Part shown: one piece after another, positions 25,718 to 35,425 of the stretch
How the letters are laid out: every line of letters begins with the position of its first letter
Position numbering within the stretch: position 1 is the stretch's first letter
Source of the DNA: Actinoallomurus iriomotensis
Lineage (GTDB): Bacteria; Actinomycetota; Actinomycetes; Streptosporangiales; Streptosporangiaceae
NCBI RefSeq assembly: GCF_030269445.1
Contig: NZ_BSTJ01000001.1
Location: forward strand, 1,513,898 to 1,577,897
Reading direction: 5' to 3'
Length of the DNA: 64,000 nucleotides
Made by a program: the position numbers and the translations under genes
The notes under the pieces: generated by a model
The model's input: only the letters and a program-made list of their open reading frames with translations
What the model was told of the DNA's origin: nothing
Database searches by the model: none

Positions 25718-26413
25718 TCAGGCCTCGGACTCGGGCTCCTGGGCGAGGGCGAACCAGCTCTCCCACTGGGAGTCCTCGTCGCCGACCGTGCTCTCGTCGC
25801 CCTGGCCCGGCAGGATGCGGGTCTCGCGCGGCAGCGGGCTGAGGATCGCCCCGATGGAGTTGAGCTGCTCCTGCAGCTCGGGGTAGTCCGGCCCCACGCG
25901 GCCCGGCCGTCCCTTGTGCAGCGTGTCGCCGGTGAACAGCACCCCGAGTTGCTCGCTGTAGAGGCAGATGCTCCCCGGCGAGTGGCCGGGCGTGTGCATG
26001 ACCTCGAGCTGCGCGCCCGCGATCTCGAAGACGCCGCTGTCCTCGATGTCGAGGTCGGGCTGGAGATCCTTCAGGAAGTCGGCGTCCTCGTCCTTGTCGG
26101 CGAGCGCACGGAAGTACTGACGCCACAGCAGGCGGTCACGCGTGTGCAGCGCGACCGGGGCGGGGTCCTCCTCGTCGGCCTCGGCGACCTCCAGGACGGA
26201 GCCCAGGTGGGTCTCCCTGCCGTCGGTGCAGATGACGGCCATGATCTCCCGCTCGTCGACCGCCTCGATGACGGGCTCGGCGTCGAAGGCGGGATCGATG
26301 ACGATCACCGCCTCGTCGTCGCCGACGATGTAGGTGTTGGCCTCGATGTCGTACTCGGTGTCGTCGACCGTGACCTTGCCCGACGTCACCACTTTGTCGA
26401 TACGCGCGTCCAC
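25718..26413 (-). CDS. MBL-fold metallo-hydrolase-like protein with degenerate metal motif
   Basis: About 231 residues from GTG at 26413. The fold signatures are NTYIVGDDEAVIVIDPAFD, HTPGHSPGSICLY and GVLFTGDTLHKGRPGR. The metal motif THxHxDH is TDGRETH at residues 63-69: both His ligands of HxH and the Asp are gone, while the last His remains. The later His (HTPGH) and Asp (GDTL) are kept. It could be catalytically dead, use a different metal arrangement, or serve as a binding protein. The frame is open upstream to 26503, but the conserved part starts at 26413. Confidence 0.8.
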   Translation of the reverse strand: MDARIDKVVTSGKVTVDDTEYDIEANTYIVGDDEAVIVIDPAFDAEPVIEAVDEREIMAVICTDGRETHLGSVLEVAEADEEDPAPVALHTRDRLLWRQYFRALADKDEDADFLKDLQPDLDIEDSGVFEIAGAQLEVMHTPGHSPGSICLYSEQLGVLFTGDTLHKGRPGRVGPDYPELQEQLNSIGAILSPLPRETRILPGQGDESTVGDEDSQWESWFALAQEPESEA

Positions 26414-26463
26414 GTGAGAAACCCTACCGACTCCGGGCCTTCGGTGCGTGCGGCACGTGGTAC

Positions 26464-27948
<1,485 letters not shown>

Positions 27949-28039
27949 CGGGTCCTCCGGTGACGAGCGGATGGCGACCGCTCACACCCGTTGGACGCCG
28001 CCGCGAGTGCCCGGGTTTGCCCCTGTGCGCCGGCTCGCC

Positions 28040-28711
28040 TCAGGCGTCCTCGACCAGAGCCATCAGGAACCCGTCATGTCCCTTCCGCCCCACCGTCTGC
28101 AGTGCCACGCCGGTGACCCTCGGGTCGGCCGCCACCGCGTCGGCCAGCCGGCGGACGCCCAGGACGTCCGGGTCGTCGTTCCCGGGAGCGACGACCTCGC
28201 CGCGCCGTACGACGTTGTCCACCACGATCAGCGTGCCGGGACGGGACAGCTCGACCGCCCAGGCGAAGTAGTCCGCGCCGGCGGACTTGTCGGCGTCGAC
28301 GAAGACCATGTCGAACGGCCCGAGCCCCTCGGCGGCGATCTCGGGCAGCGTCTCCAGCGCGGGCCCGAGGCGTACCTCGACGACCTTGGCGAGCCCGGCG
28401 TGCTCGATGTTGCCGCGGGCGACCGCGGCGTGTCCCGGGTCGGCCTCCAGCGTGATCAGGCGGCCGTCCTCGGGCAGCGCGCGGGCCAGCCAGATCGTGC
28501 TGTAGCCGCCGAGCGTGCCGACCTCCAGGATGCGGCGCGCCCCCTGGAGCCGCGCCAGGAACCACAACACCTTGCCCTGGTTCGGCGGGACGGCGATCCG
28601 CGGCAGCCCCGCCTCCTCCGAGGCCGCCAGCGCCGCGTCCAGCGCGGCGTCGGGCGGCACGAGCGCCCCGTCGAAGTAGTCGTCGACCGCGGTCCAGATC
28701 TCCCTGTTCAT
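28040..28711 (-). CDS. SAM-dependent O-methyltransferase (catechol/caffeoyl-CoA type)
   Basis: A 223-residue class I methyltransferase. The SAM motif is ILEVGTLGGYSTIWLARALP. VFVDADKSAGADYF and VVDNVVRRGEV contain the metal-binding Asp/Asn residues of the family. ATG at 28711 has a strong G-rich ribosome site (AAAGGCGGGGG). Substrate is unknown. A second, different O-methyltransferase lies at 42211-42834. Confidence 0.9.
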   Translation of the reverse strand: MNREIWTAVDDYFDGALVPPDAALDAALAASEEAGLPRIAVPPNQGKVLWFLARLQGARRILEVGTLGGYSTIWLARALPEDGRLITLEADPGHAAVARGNIEHAGLAKVVEVRLGPALETLPEIAAEGLGPFDMVFVDADKSAGADYFAWAVELSRPGTLIVVDNVVRRGEVVAPGNDDPDVLGVRRLADAVAADPRVTGVALQTVGRKGHDGFLMALVEDA

Positions 28712-28858
28712 CCCCCGCCTTTCGTCCCGCCCCTCGCAGGAGCGTCCCCGCCTCGCGGCCTGCCCCCGGACGCGCGGCACGACCGGGTCCGGAGGATGGT
28801 TTTCGGTGTCCTAACATCACCGAATGGTGACGGCGCGACCGCCCGGCGAGGTCAGGTG

Positions 28859-29476
28859 ATGCTCGAGGTCCTCTGGCTCGGCGTGCTCCTCGGCACCGGC
28901 GCGGCGGTCTCCGTCGGCCCGATCTTCGTCACGATCCTCAACGAGGCCGCGACACGCGGCTTCGCCCCGGCGTTCCGCGTCATCCTCGGCTCCGCGACCG
29001 CCGACGCGCTCCTGCTGCTGCCCGCGCTGGCGTTCGCGTGGCTGATCGCGGCCGTGGCGCGGGCGGAGTTCTGGGTCGGTCTGGCGGGCGCGTGCGTCTT
29101 CGCCTTCCTCGCGTTCCAGGCGGTACGCGAGGCGTGGCGGCTGTGGCACCACGGCACCGTGCCGGCGGCCCGGATCCGGGCCTTCTGGAAGGGCGTGACC
29201 GCGAACCTCGCCAACCCGCTCACGTGGACGTTCTGGCTGGCCACCGGCACGCCGACGATGCTGCGCGCCCGGCACCTCGCGGGCGACGCGGGGATGGCGG
29301 TGTTCACCGTGACCTGGTTCGGCGTGGCGTCGGGCCTGGAGGCGGTCATCGCCTTCGCCGTGGCGCTCTCGGGCCGCCGCGTCGGCCCGAAGGGGCAGGG
29401 CGCCTTCACCGGCCTGTCCGCCCTGCTCTTCGCGGCCCTCGCCGCCATGATGCTGGCCCGATCCCTGCTCACCTGA
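28859..29476 (+). CDS. LysE-family amino-acid exporter
   Basis: A 205-residue translocator with about six hydrophobic helices. It starts LWLGVLLGTGAAVSVGPIFV; the conserved PGP-like motif here reads SVGPIFVTILNEAATRGF. The central NLANPLTWTFWLA is typical of the family, which exports amino acids or related metabolites by proton antiport. ATG at 28859 has AGGTG just before it. Its 3' end overlaps the PHP gene on the other strand by 8 bp. Confidence 0.9.
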   Translation: MLEVLWLGVLLGTGAAVSVGPIFVTILNEAATRGFAPAFRVILGSATADALLLLPALAFAWLIAAVARAEFWVGLAGACVFAFLAFQAVREAWRLWHHGTVPAARIRAFWKGVTANLANPLTWTFWLATGTPTMLRARHLAGDAGMAVFTVTWFGVASGLEAVIAFAVALSGRRVGPKGQGAFTGLSALLFAALAAMMLARSLLT

Positions 29477-30314
29477 CGTCCGGAACCGCCCCCGTGGCCA
29501 GGGCGCGCAGGGCCTCGTACGCCTCCGGGGCGGTGGTCTCGCAGCCCAGCCGGTGGCCCGTCAGCTCGCCGTGGTCGTCGCTCGCGCCGGTGACGAAGAG
29601 GCCCAGCTCGCCCGCCAGCGCCCGCAGGGCCGCGCGGTCCTCCGGGGCGTGGTCCGGATGGTCGGCCTCGAGCCCCGCCAGCCCGGCCTCGGCCAGGCTC
29701 GCGATCGCGTCGTCGGGCACGCCGTAGCCCCGCCGCGACGCCCGCGGATGGGCCAGCACCGGGACGCCGCCCGCCTCGCGTACGAGCCGCACCGCGCGGA
29801 CCGGGTCCAGGGCGTACCGGTCGACGTACGCCCGCCCGCCCGCGCCGATCCACTCCGCGGTGAAGGCGTCCTCCACGGTCGCCACGACGCCCGCCTCGAC
29901 CATGGCGCGGGCGATGTGCGGACGGCCGGGTACGGAGTCGCCGGTGATCCGCGCCACCAGTTCCCAGGTGACCGGCGCACCCAGCTCGCCCAGCCGCTGG
30001 ACCATGCCGCGCGCCCGGTGCGCGCGGTCGTCGCGGATGCGCTCGCGCTCGGCCGCGAGCAGCGGCTCCTCCGGGTCGAACAGGTAGGCCAGGAGGTGGA
30101 CGCTGTGGTCGCGCAGCCGGCACGACAGCTCCATGCCGCGGACCAGCGTCATACCGGGCGGCAGCGCACCCGCGGCCTCGGCGTGGCCCGCGACGGTGTC
30201 GTGGTCGGTCAGCGCGAGCACGCCGACGCCCGCGGCGTGGGCTCGGCGTACGACGTCGGCGGGCGGCTGGGTGCCGTCGGAGACGGAGCTGTGGCAGTGG
30301 AGGTCGATGAGCAC
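29469..30314 (-). CDS. PHP-domain phosphoesterase
   Basis: A 281-residue polymerase-and-histidinol-phosphatase fold enzyme. Metal ligands are in IDLHCHSSVSDGT, LTDHDTVAGH, GMELSCR, VLAHPRAS and ASDDHGE. Relatives include 3',5'-nucleotide bisphosphate phosphatases and RNase AM-type 5'-3' enzymes, which is the likely activity. GTG at 30314 is 4 bp after the stop of the DUF6758 gene, so the two are an operon. The 3' end overlaps the LysE gene. Confidence 0.92.
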   Translation of the reverse strand: MLIDLHCHSSVSDGTQPPADVVRRAHAAGVGVLALTDHDTVAGHAEAAGALPPGMTLVRGMELSCRLRDHSVHLLAYLFDPEEPLLAAERERIRDDRAHRARGMVQRLGELGAPVTWELVARITGDSVPGRPHIARAMVEAGVVATVEDAFTAEWIGAGGRAYVDRYALDPVRAVRLVREAGGVPVLAHPRASRRGYGVPDDAIASLAEAGLAGLEADHPDHAPEDRAALRALAGELGLFVTGASDDHGELTGHRLGCETTAPEAYEALRALATGAVPDVR

Positions 30315-30318
30315 CCGA

Positions 30319-30936
30319 TCACGTTAGTCGGGGGCACGCGGCGCCGTACGGCAGATCGAGTGGCGCCTCGCGCAGGTCGCGCAGGGCGAGTTGCTCGACC
30401 ATGAGGACGCCGGCGGACTCGGGCCACAGCACCGCCCAGATCCAGTTCGCGAGCGCCTCGCCCGCGTACGCCGCCGTCTTCTCCGTGCCCAGCGCCCACA
30501 TCGACACCGGATGACCGTCGATCTCGACCTTGGCGTTCGGCGCCGTGACCCCGAAGTCGTGGCCGGGGTCGGGGCCCTTCAGCCCCGCGTACGAGGCGCC
30601 CAGCCCGACGCCGGGCTCCTCGGCGACCAGCACGAGGTCGGCCGGACCGCCGATCGGCGAGGGGCCGGACAGCGCCACGGCCACCGCGATCGCCCCGCTG
30701 CGCTCGTCACCGACCTCGGCGAACCCGCTCACGAGCCAGCCCGTGGGCGGCGGCCAGGGCACCCACACCGGCACGCGGGCCCGCGAGCGCACGGCCTCCA
30801 GCGCCTCCGCGCAGGGCCTCATCGGCGGTTGCAGCGGCGGGACCTCGCCGTGTACGAGGCAGGTCCACGCGCTCGACCACGCGCTGGGCGGTACGAGACG
30901 CCCGCGGCACCGCGGGCACGTGGGCGCGGTCCTCAT
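30319..30936 (-). CDS. DUF6758 protein
   Basis: A 205-residue conserved actinobacterial protein. A short zinc-ribbon-like N-terminus (CPRCRG, TCLVHGEV) is followed by an aromatic-rich alpha/beta domain with VPVWVPWPPPTGWLVSGF and a repeated VGLGASYAGL-type Gly pattern. Function is unknown. It is in an operon with the PHP phosphoesterase, as I recall from other actinomycetes. Confidence 0.8.
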   Translation of the reverse strand: MRTAPTCPRCRGRLVPPSAWSSAWTCLVHGEVPPLQPPMRPCAEALEAVRSRARVPVWVPWPPPTGWLVSGFAEVGDERSGAIAVAVALSGPSPIGGPADLVLVAEEPGVGLGASYAGLKGPDPGHDFGVTAPNAKVEIDGHPVSMWALGTEKTAAYAGEALANWIWAVLWPESAGVLMVEQLALRDLREAPLDLPYGAACPRLT

Positions 30937-30998
30937 GGTTACTCACAGTCGCCCCTACGCGAGGGAACGTCAAGCTCTTCACCTGCGCGATCGCCCGA

Positions 30999-31937
30999 TC
31001 AGGCGGACGATTCGTCACTCCGGGTACGCTCCATGCCCGCCGCGCGGCCCTTGGCGGCGATCACCAGGGCCATCTTGCGCGACGCCTCGTCGATCATCTC
31101 GTCGCCGAGCATCGCCGCGCCCCGCCCCTGGACACGCGTCGCGTGGTCGTAGGCGTCGAGGATCAGCTCGGCGTGGTCGTAGTCCTCCTGCGACGGGGAG
31201 TAGACCGCGTTGCCGGCCTCGATCTGCGCCGGGTGCAGCACCCACTTGCCGTCGAAGCCCAGCGCGGCGCTCCGCCGTGCCGCCCGGGTGAAGGCCTCGA
31301 CGTCGCGGACGCCGAAGTACGGCCCGTCGATCGCCTGGAGGTCGTGCGCACGGGCCGCGAGCAGGATGCGCATGAGGATGAAGTGGTAGGCGTCGCCCTC
31401 GGTGTACCCGGGCGGCTGCTCCCCGACCACCAGGGTCTTCATGTTGAGCGACGCCATCAGGTCGCCGGGCCCGAACACCAGCGTCTCCAGGCGCCGCGAG
31501 GAGCCCGCGATCTCCTCGACCCGGGTCAGCCCGCGCGCGTCCTCGATCTGGGCCTCGATGCCGATCCGGCCGACCGGCAGACCCGACGCCTGCTCGATCT
31601 GGGTGAGCAGCAGGTCCAGCCAGACCACGTGGTCCGGTGAGCTCGCCTTGGGCAGCATGAGGCAGTCGAGGTTCGCCCCCGCGCCCTCGACGACCTCGAT
31701 GACGTCCCGGTAGGCGTACGGGGTGGTCACGTCGTTGATCCGTACGACGCGGACCCGGTCGCCCCAGCCGCCGGCGTTCAGCGCCGCGACGACGTGCGCC
31801 CGCGCCTCCTCCTTGGCCTGCGGCGCGACCGCGTCCTCCAGATCGAGGAAGAACTCGTCGGCGGGCAGCTCCCGCGCCTTCTCGATGAAGCGCGGGTTGC
31901 TGGCGGGCACCGCGAGCGTCGTCCGGCGAGAGCGCAT
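30999..31937 (-). CDS. HpcH/HpaI (CitE-like) CoA-ester lyase
   Basis: A 312-residue TIM-barrel enzyme of the CitE/malyl-CoA-lyase group, which cleaves or forms (hydroxyacyl)-CoA esters. Signatures are the N-terminal LAVPASNPRFIEKA, EFFLDLEDAVAP (metal-binding Asp/Glu), VRINDV, IEAQIEDARG, FGPGDLMAS and DGKWVLHPAQI. ATG at 31937 is the start of the conserved protein; the frame stays open far upstream but not with homologous sequence. Possible substrates are malyl-, citramalyl- or methylmalyl-CoA. It is divergent from the hypothetical at 31974. Confidence 0.9.
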   Translation of the reverse strand: MRSRRTTLAVPASNPRFIEKARELPADEFFLDLEDAVAPQAKEEARAHVVAALNAGGWGDRVRVVRINDVTTPYAYRDVIEVVEGAGANLDCLMLPKASSPDHVVWLDLLLTQIEQASGLPVGRIGIEAQIEDARGLTRVEEIAGSSRRLETLVFGPGDLMASLNMKTLVVGEQPPGYTEGDAYHFILMRILLAARAHDLQAIDGPYFGVRDVEAFTRAARRSAALGFDGKWVLHPAQIEAGNAVYSPSQEDYDHAELILDAYDHATRVQGRGAAMLGDEMIDEASRKMALVIAAKGRAAGMERTRSDESSA

Positions 31938-31973
31938 GCACCGGATGGTATCCACCCGTGGGAGACTGCGATC

Positions 31974-32492
31974 GTGGACATCGCCGCGCTGGTCGAGGAG
32001 GCCACCAAGAAGTCGGGCATGCTGTGGCTGGCGCTGCCCGACCTGCCCTATCCGCGCGCCGCCTGGCACGTCTGGCACGCGTACGGCGAGCAGAGCGCCG
32101 CGTACGTCGTCACCGGCGGCATCGAACAGCCGCTGCCCGGCCTGCCGGAGGCCGAGCGGATCACGGTGACGGTCCGCAGCAAGGACAAGGGCGGCCGGCT
32201 GGTCTCCTGGATCGCCGCCGTCGAGCAGGTGGAGCCGGACTCCGAAGAGTGGGCGGCCGTGGTGCCCCTGCTCGCCAAGACCCGCCTCAACGCCCCCGAC
32301 GGCGAGCACCAGACCGAACGCTGGGCCAAGGAGGCGTTCGTCATCCGCCTCACCCCGACCGGCGAGGTCGCCGAGGCGCCCGGCAGCCTGCCCGACGACT
32401 ACGCCGCCGTACGCCCGGCGCCCAGCCCGGCCACCACCACCGGCCGCAACCCGTTCATGGTCGGCGCCCGGAGACGCCGCTCCGACCGCTAG
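31974..32492 (+). CDS. Conserved hypothetical protein
   Basis: A 172-residue soluble protein without a family name I am sure of. It starts with a short helix (IAALVEEATKKSGMLW). A beta-rich centre follows (YVVTGGIEQPLPGL, RITVTVRSKDKGGRLVSW, IAAVEQVEPDS) and a basic, Pro-rich tail. The pattern suggests a compact beta-barrel; a flavin-reductase-like split barrel is only a guess. GTG at 31974 has GGGAGA upstream. Its stop overlaps the SigJ stop by 4 bp on the other strand. Confidence 0.6.
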   Translation: MDIAALVEEATKKSGMLWLALPDLPYPRAAWHVWHAYGEQSAAYVVTGGIEQPLPGLPEAERITVTVRSKDKGGRLVSWIAAVEQVEPDSEEWAAVVPLLAKTRLNAPDGEHQTERWAKEAFVIRLTPTGEVAEAPGSLPDDYAAVRPAPSPATTTGRNPFMVGARRRRSDR

Positions 32493-33421
32493 CCCCGCGC
32501 TGCGCGGTGGCCGAACGACAGGACGCGGTGCTCGACGATCGACTCCAGCTTGTCCGGGTTGGCCACCAGGTGCAGCGTGTGAACCCTGCCGTCCGCGATC
32601 TCGGCGGTCATCGCGCTCAGCACCGTGTCTCCGCCGCGGATGACCACCCCCGGCGCACCGTTGACGTCGGTGATCTCCACGGTCATGTCCTCGGGGGCCA
32701 CGCCGTCGTACGGGCGCTGCCCGATGCCGATGAGGAAGCGCGCCACCTCGGCGCCGGTGAGCGGGCGGCGTGGCGCGAGGCGCTTGCCGCCGCCGTCGGG
32801 CACGAGCACGACGTCGGGCGCCAGCACGGTGAGGAGGCGTTCGATGTCGCCGCCGAGCGCCGCGGACAGGAACTCCTCGGTGACGCGGCGCTGTTCGACG
32901 CGGTCGGCGGTGAAGCGCGTCCGCCGCTCCGTGACGTGCCGGCGGGCCCGGACCGCCACCTGCCGGACACTCGCCTCGGACCGGTCGAGCGCGTCCGCGA
33001 TCTCCGCGTGGGAGAACCCGAAGACCTCCCGTAGGACGAACACCGCCCGTTCCAGCGGTGACAGCGTCTCCAGCACGACCAGCATGGCCAGCGAGACGGA
33101 GTCGGCCAGTTCGACGTCGTCGGCGACGTCGGGCGAGGTGAGCACCGGCTCGGGCAGCCACGGGCCGACGTAGGACTCGCGCCGCGAGCGCACGGTGCGG
33201 AGCCGGTCGATCGCGGTGTTGGTGACCGTGCGGACCAGATAGGCCCGGGGGTCCTCCACCCCCGTACGGTCGGCGCCGGACCAGCGCAGCCAGGCGTCCT
33301 GCACGATGTCCTCGGCGTCGGCGACCGAGCCCAGCATGCGGTACGCCACGGAGAAGAGCAGCCCGCGGTACGTCTCGAAGGCCTCCGTGAGGCCGGTGGT
33401 ATCCCCCGTCACGCGTCCCAT
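32489..33421 (-). CDS. sigJ: ECF41-type RNA polymerase sigma factor (SigJ family)
   Basis: A 310-residue sigma factor. Region 2 (about 12-75) has RGLLFSVAYRMLGSVADAEDIVQDAWLRW split over two helices. Region 4 (about 115-165) has SPLERAVFVLREVFGFSHAE. The long SnoaL-like C-terminal domain carries VPDGGGK, the DGGGK motif that controls activity in ECF41 factors without a separate anti-sigma. The partner gene usually next to ECF41 factors is absent here. ATG at 33421 has GAGGAT upstream. Confidence 0.92.
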   Translation of the reverse strand: MGRVTGDTTGLTEAFETYRGLLFSVAYRMLGSVADAEDIVQDAWLRWSGADRTGVEDPRAYLVRTVTNTAIDRLRTVRSRRESYVGPWLPEPVLTSPDVADDVELADSVSLAMLVVLETLSPLERAVFVLREVFGFSHAEIADALDRSEASVRQVAVRARRHVTERRTRFTADRVEQRRVTEEFLSAALGGDIERLLTVLAPDVVLVPDGGGKRLAPRRPLTGAEVARFLIGIGQRPYDGVAPEDMTVEITDVNGAPGVVIRGGDTVLSAMTAEIADGRVHTLHLVANPDKLESIVEHRVLSFGHRAARG

Positions 33422-33495
33422 CGTGTCATCCTCGGATGGGGCGGGATAGATCACGCTTTACCGCTGGAGAAGACGCGTCTCGGTAGCCTTCGAGC

Positions 33496-34848
33496 ATGAC
33501 CGCAACGCCATCGCGGGTGTTCGTCGCGCGCCTGGCCGGGATCGCCGTGTTCGATCCCGCCGGAGACCAGATCGGCCGGGTGCGCGACGTCGTCGTCATG
33601 ATGCGCCCCGCTCCGCGCGCGCCCCGCGTGCTGGGGCTCGTGGTCGAGGTCCCCCCGCACCGCCCCGTCTTCCTGCCGATCACCCGGGTCACCAACATCG
33701 ACGCCGGCGCGGTGATCTTCGATGGCCGGATCAACATGCGCCGGTTCCAGAAACGCGGCTCCGAGACGCTCGCGCTCGGCGAGATGCTCGACCGCAAGGC
33801 CGAGCTGGCCGACAGCGGAGGCGAACAGGTCGTCGTCTTCGACCTGGGCATGGAGCAGAGCCGTACGCGCGACTGGCTGATCACCAAGGTCGCGGTGCGC
33901 CGTACGGGCGGCACCGGGCACGGGCACCGCTGGGCCGGCGGAGGACGCGGCGCCGCGCGGCTCGGCCTGCGCCGGCGGCACGGCGAGACACTCGTGGTCG
34001 ACTGGGGCGCGATCAGCGGCCTGCGCGTGCTCGAGGAGGGGCAGGGCGCGGCCAGCCTGGTCGCGGCGTTCGAGCGGATGCGCGCCCCCGACCTGGCGAA
34101 CGTCGTCCACGAGCTGTCCGCGAAACGCCGCGCCGAGGTGGCCGCCGCGCTCGACGACCGGCGGCTGGCCGACGTCCTCGAAGAACTCCCCGAGGACGAC
34201 CAGGTCGAGATCCTCGGTAAGCTCGACATCGACCGCGCCGCGGACGTCCTGGAGGAGATGGGCCCCGACGACGCGGCCGACCTGCTGGGCGAGCTGCCCT
34301 CCGAACAGCGCGAGCAGCTGCTGGCGCTGATGCAGCCGGAGGACGCCGCGCCGCTGCGCCGGCTGCTGACCTACGCCGACGACAGCGCGGGCGGCATGAT
34401 GACCACCGAACCGGTGATCGTCTCCCCGGACGCCACGGTCGCCGAGGCGCTCGCGCAGATCCGCAACCCCGACCTGAACCCGGCGCTGGCCGCCCAGGTG
34501 TACGTCTGCCGGCCGCCGAACGAGACCCCCACCGGCCGCTACCTCGGCACAGTGCACTTCCAGAGGCTGCTGCGCGAGCCACCGCCCACGCTCGTCAGCG
34601 CGATCTGCGACACCGAGCTGGACCCGCTGCGGCCCGAACTGCCCCTGGAGACGGTCTCCAGCTACCTGGCGACCTACAACCTCGTGTCCGTGCCGATCGT
34701 GGACGAGAACGGCCGGCTGCTCGGCGCCGTGACCGTCGACGACGTGCTCGACCATCTCCTGCCGGACGACTGGCGCGAGAGCGGGATGGACACCGACCCC
34801 GGCATTGGCGTGGACGCCGAAGAAGAGGCCCTGCGCGGAAAGGAGTGA
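33496..34848 (+). CDS. MgtE N-domain and CBS-domain protein without membrane part
   Basis: A 450-residue soluble protein. The N-terminal half has two PRC-barrel-like beta domains (FVARLAGIAVFDPAGDQIGRV). Then comes the MgtE intracellular superhelical domain (about 195-300: ELSAKRRAEVAAALDD, VLEELPEDDQVEILGKLD, RAADVLEEMGPDDAADLL). A CBS pair follows (ADDSAGGMMTTEPVIVSPDATV, and SVPIVDENGRLLGAVTVDDVLD). The five-helix pore domain of MgtE is missing. It may sense Mg2+ for the membrane protein encoded just downstream (2 bp gap). Mycobacteria keep a similar gene near mrp. Confidence 0.85.
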   Translation: MTATPSRVFVARLAGIAVFDPAGDQIGRVRDVVVMMRPAPRAPRVLGLVVEVPPHRPVFLPITRVTNIDAGAVIFDGRINMRRFQKRGSETLALGEMLDRKAELADSGGEQVVVFDLGMEQSRTRDWLITKVAVRRTGGTGHGHRWAGGGRGAARLGLRRRHGETLVVDWGAISGLRVLEEGQGAASLVAAFERMRAPDLANVVHELSAKRRAEVAAALDDRRLADVLEELPEDDQVEILGKLDIDRAADVLEEMGPDDAADLLGELPSEQREQLLALMQPEDAAPLRRLLTYADDSAGGMMTTEPVIVSPDATVAEALAQIRNPDLNPALAAQVYVCRPPNETPTGRYLGTVHFQRLLREPPPTLVSAICDTELDPLRPELPLETVSSYLATYNLVSVPIVDENGRLLGAVTVDDVLDHLLPDDWRESGMDTDPGIGVDAEEEALRGKE

Positions 34849-34850
34849 CG

Positions 34851-35369
34851 ATGAGCATCGGCCTGGACCGGGCGCGCGATCAGCGCCGCATCGGCCGCCT
34901 CGACCAGCCCCGGGACATCCGCCGGCAGCTGGTGCCGCGGCTCTACTACGACCCCGAGGCGTTCGGGCAGTTCTCCGAGAACATCGCGCGGTTCCTCGGC
35001 ACCGCCCGGTTCCTCGTGTACATGACCGTGTTCGTCGTCGTGTGGTTCGGCTGGAACATGCTCGTCCCGCACGGCGTGCGATTCGATCCGTACCCCTTCA
35101 TCTTCCTGACCCTCATGCTGTCGCTCCAGGCCTCGTACGCCGCGCCGCTGATCCTGCTGGCCCAGAACCGCCAGGACTACCGCGACCGCGTGCAGTACGA
35201 GGGCGACCGGGCCCGGCACGAGCGCAACGTGTCCGACACCGAGTACCTCACGCGCGAGGTGGCCAGCCTGCGCATGGCGATGAACGAGGTCGCCACCCGC
35301 GACTGGATCCGCGACGAGCTCCAGCACCTGCTCAAGGAACTGGAGAGCCGCCGCGACGAGCCGAGGTGA
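34851..35369 (+). CDS. DUF1003 membrane protein
   Basis: A 172-residue protein with two transmembrane helices (about 45-66 and 82-102) around FVVVWFGWNMLVPHGVRFDPYPFIFLTLMLS, split by a short loop. An N-terminal basic region and a coiled-coil-like C-terminus (NVSDTEYLTREVASLRMAM) flank them. AAAGGAG lies six bases before ATG 34851; the upstream gene's stop is 2 bp away, so translation is coupled. Likely a partner of the MgtE-N/CBS protein; function is otherwise unknown. Confidence 0.88.
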   Translation: MSIGLDRARDQRRIGRLDQPRDIRRQLVPRLYYDPEAFGQFSENIARFLGTARFLVYMTVFVVVWFGWNMLVPHGVRFDPYPFIFLTLMLSLQASYAAPLILLAQNRQDYRDRVQYEGDRARHERNVSDTEYLTREVASLRMAMNEVATRDWIRDELQHLLKELESRRDEPR

Positions 35370-35425
35370 CGTAGATCCCGCCGCGTTGGTTCGCCCGCCG
35401 CCCGCCCGCTCAATACCATGGGGGT

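Noticed and set aside
31938-33161. 720-residue extension upstream of the CoA-ester lyase
   Set aside because: The upstream half is antisense of the hypothetical and SigJ genes and has no lyase homology. The conserved start is at 31937.
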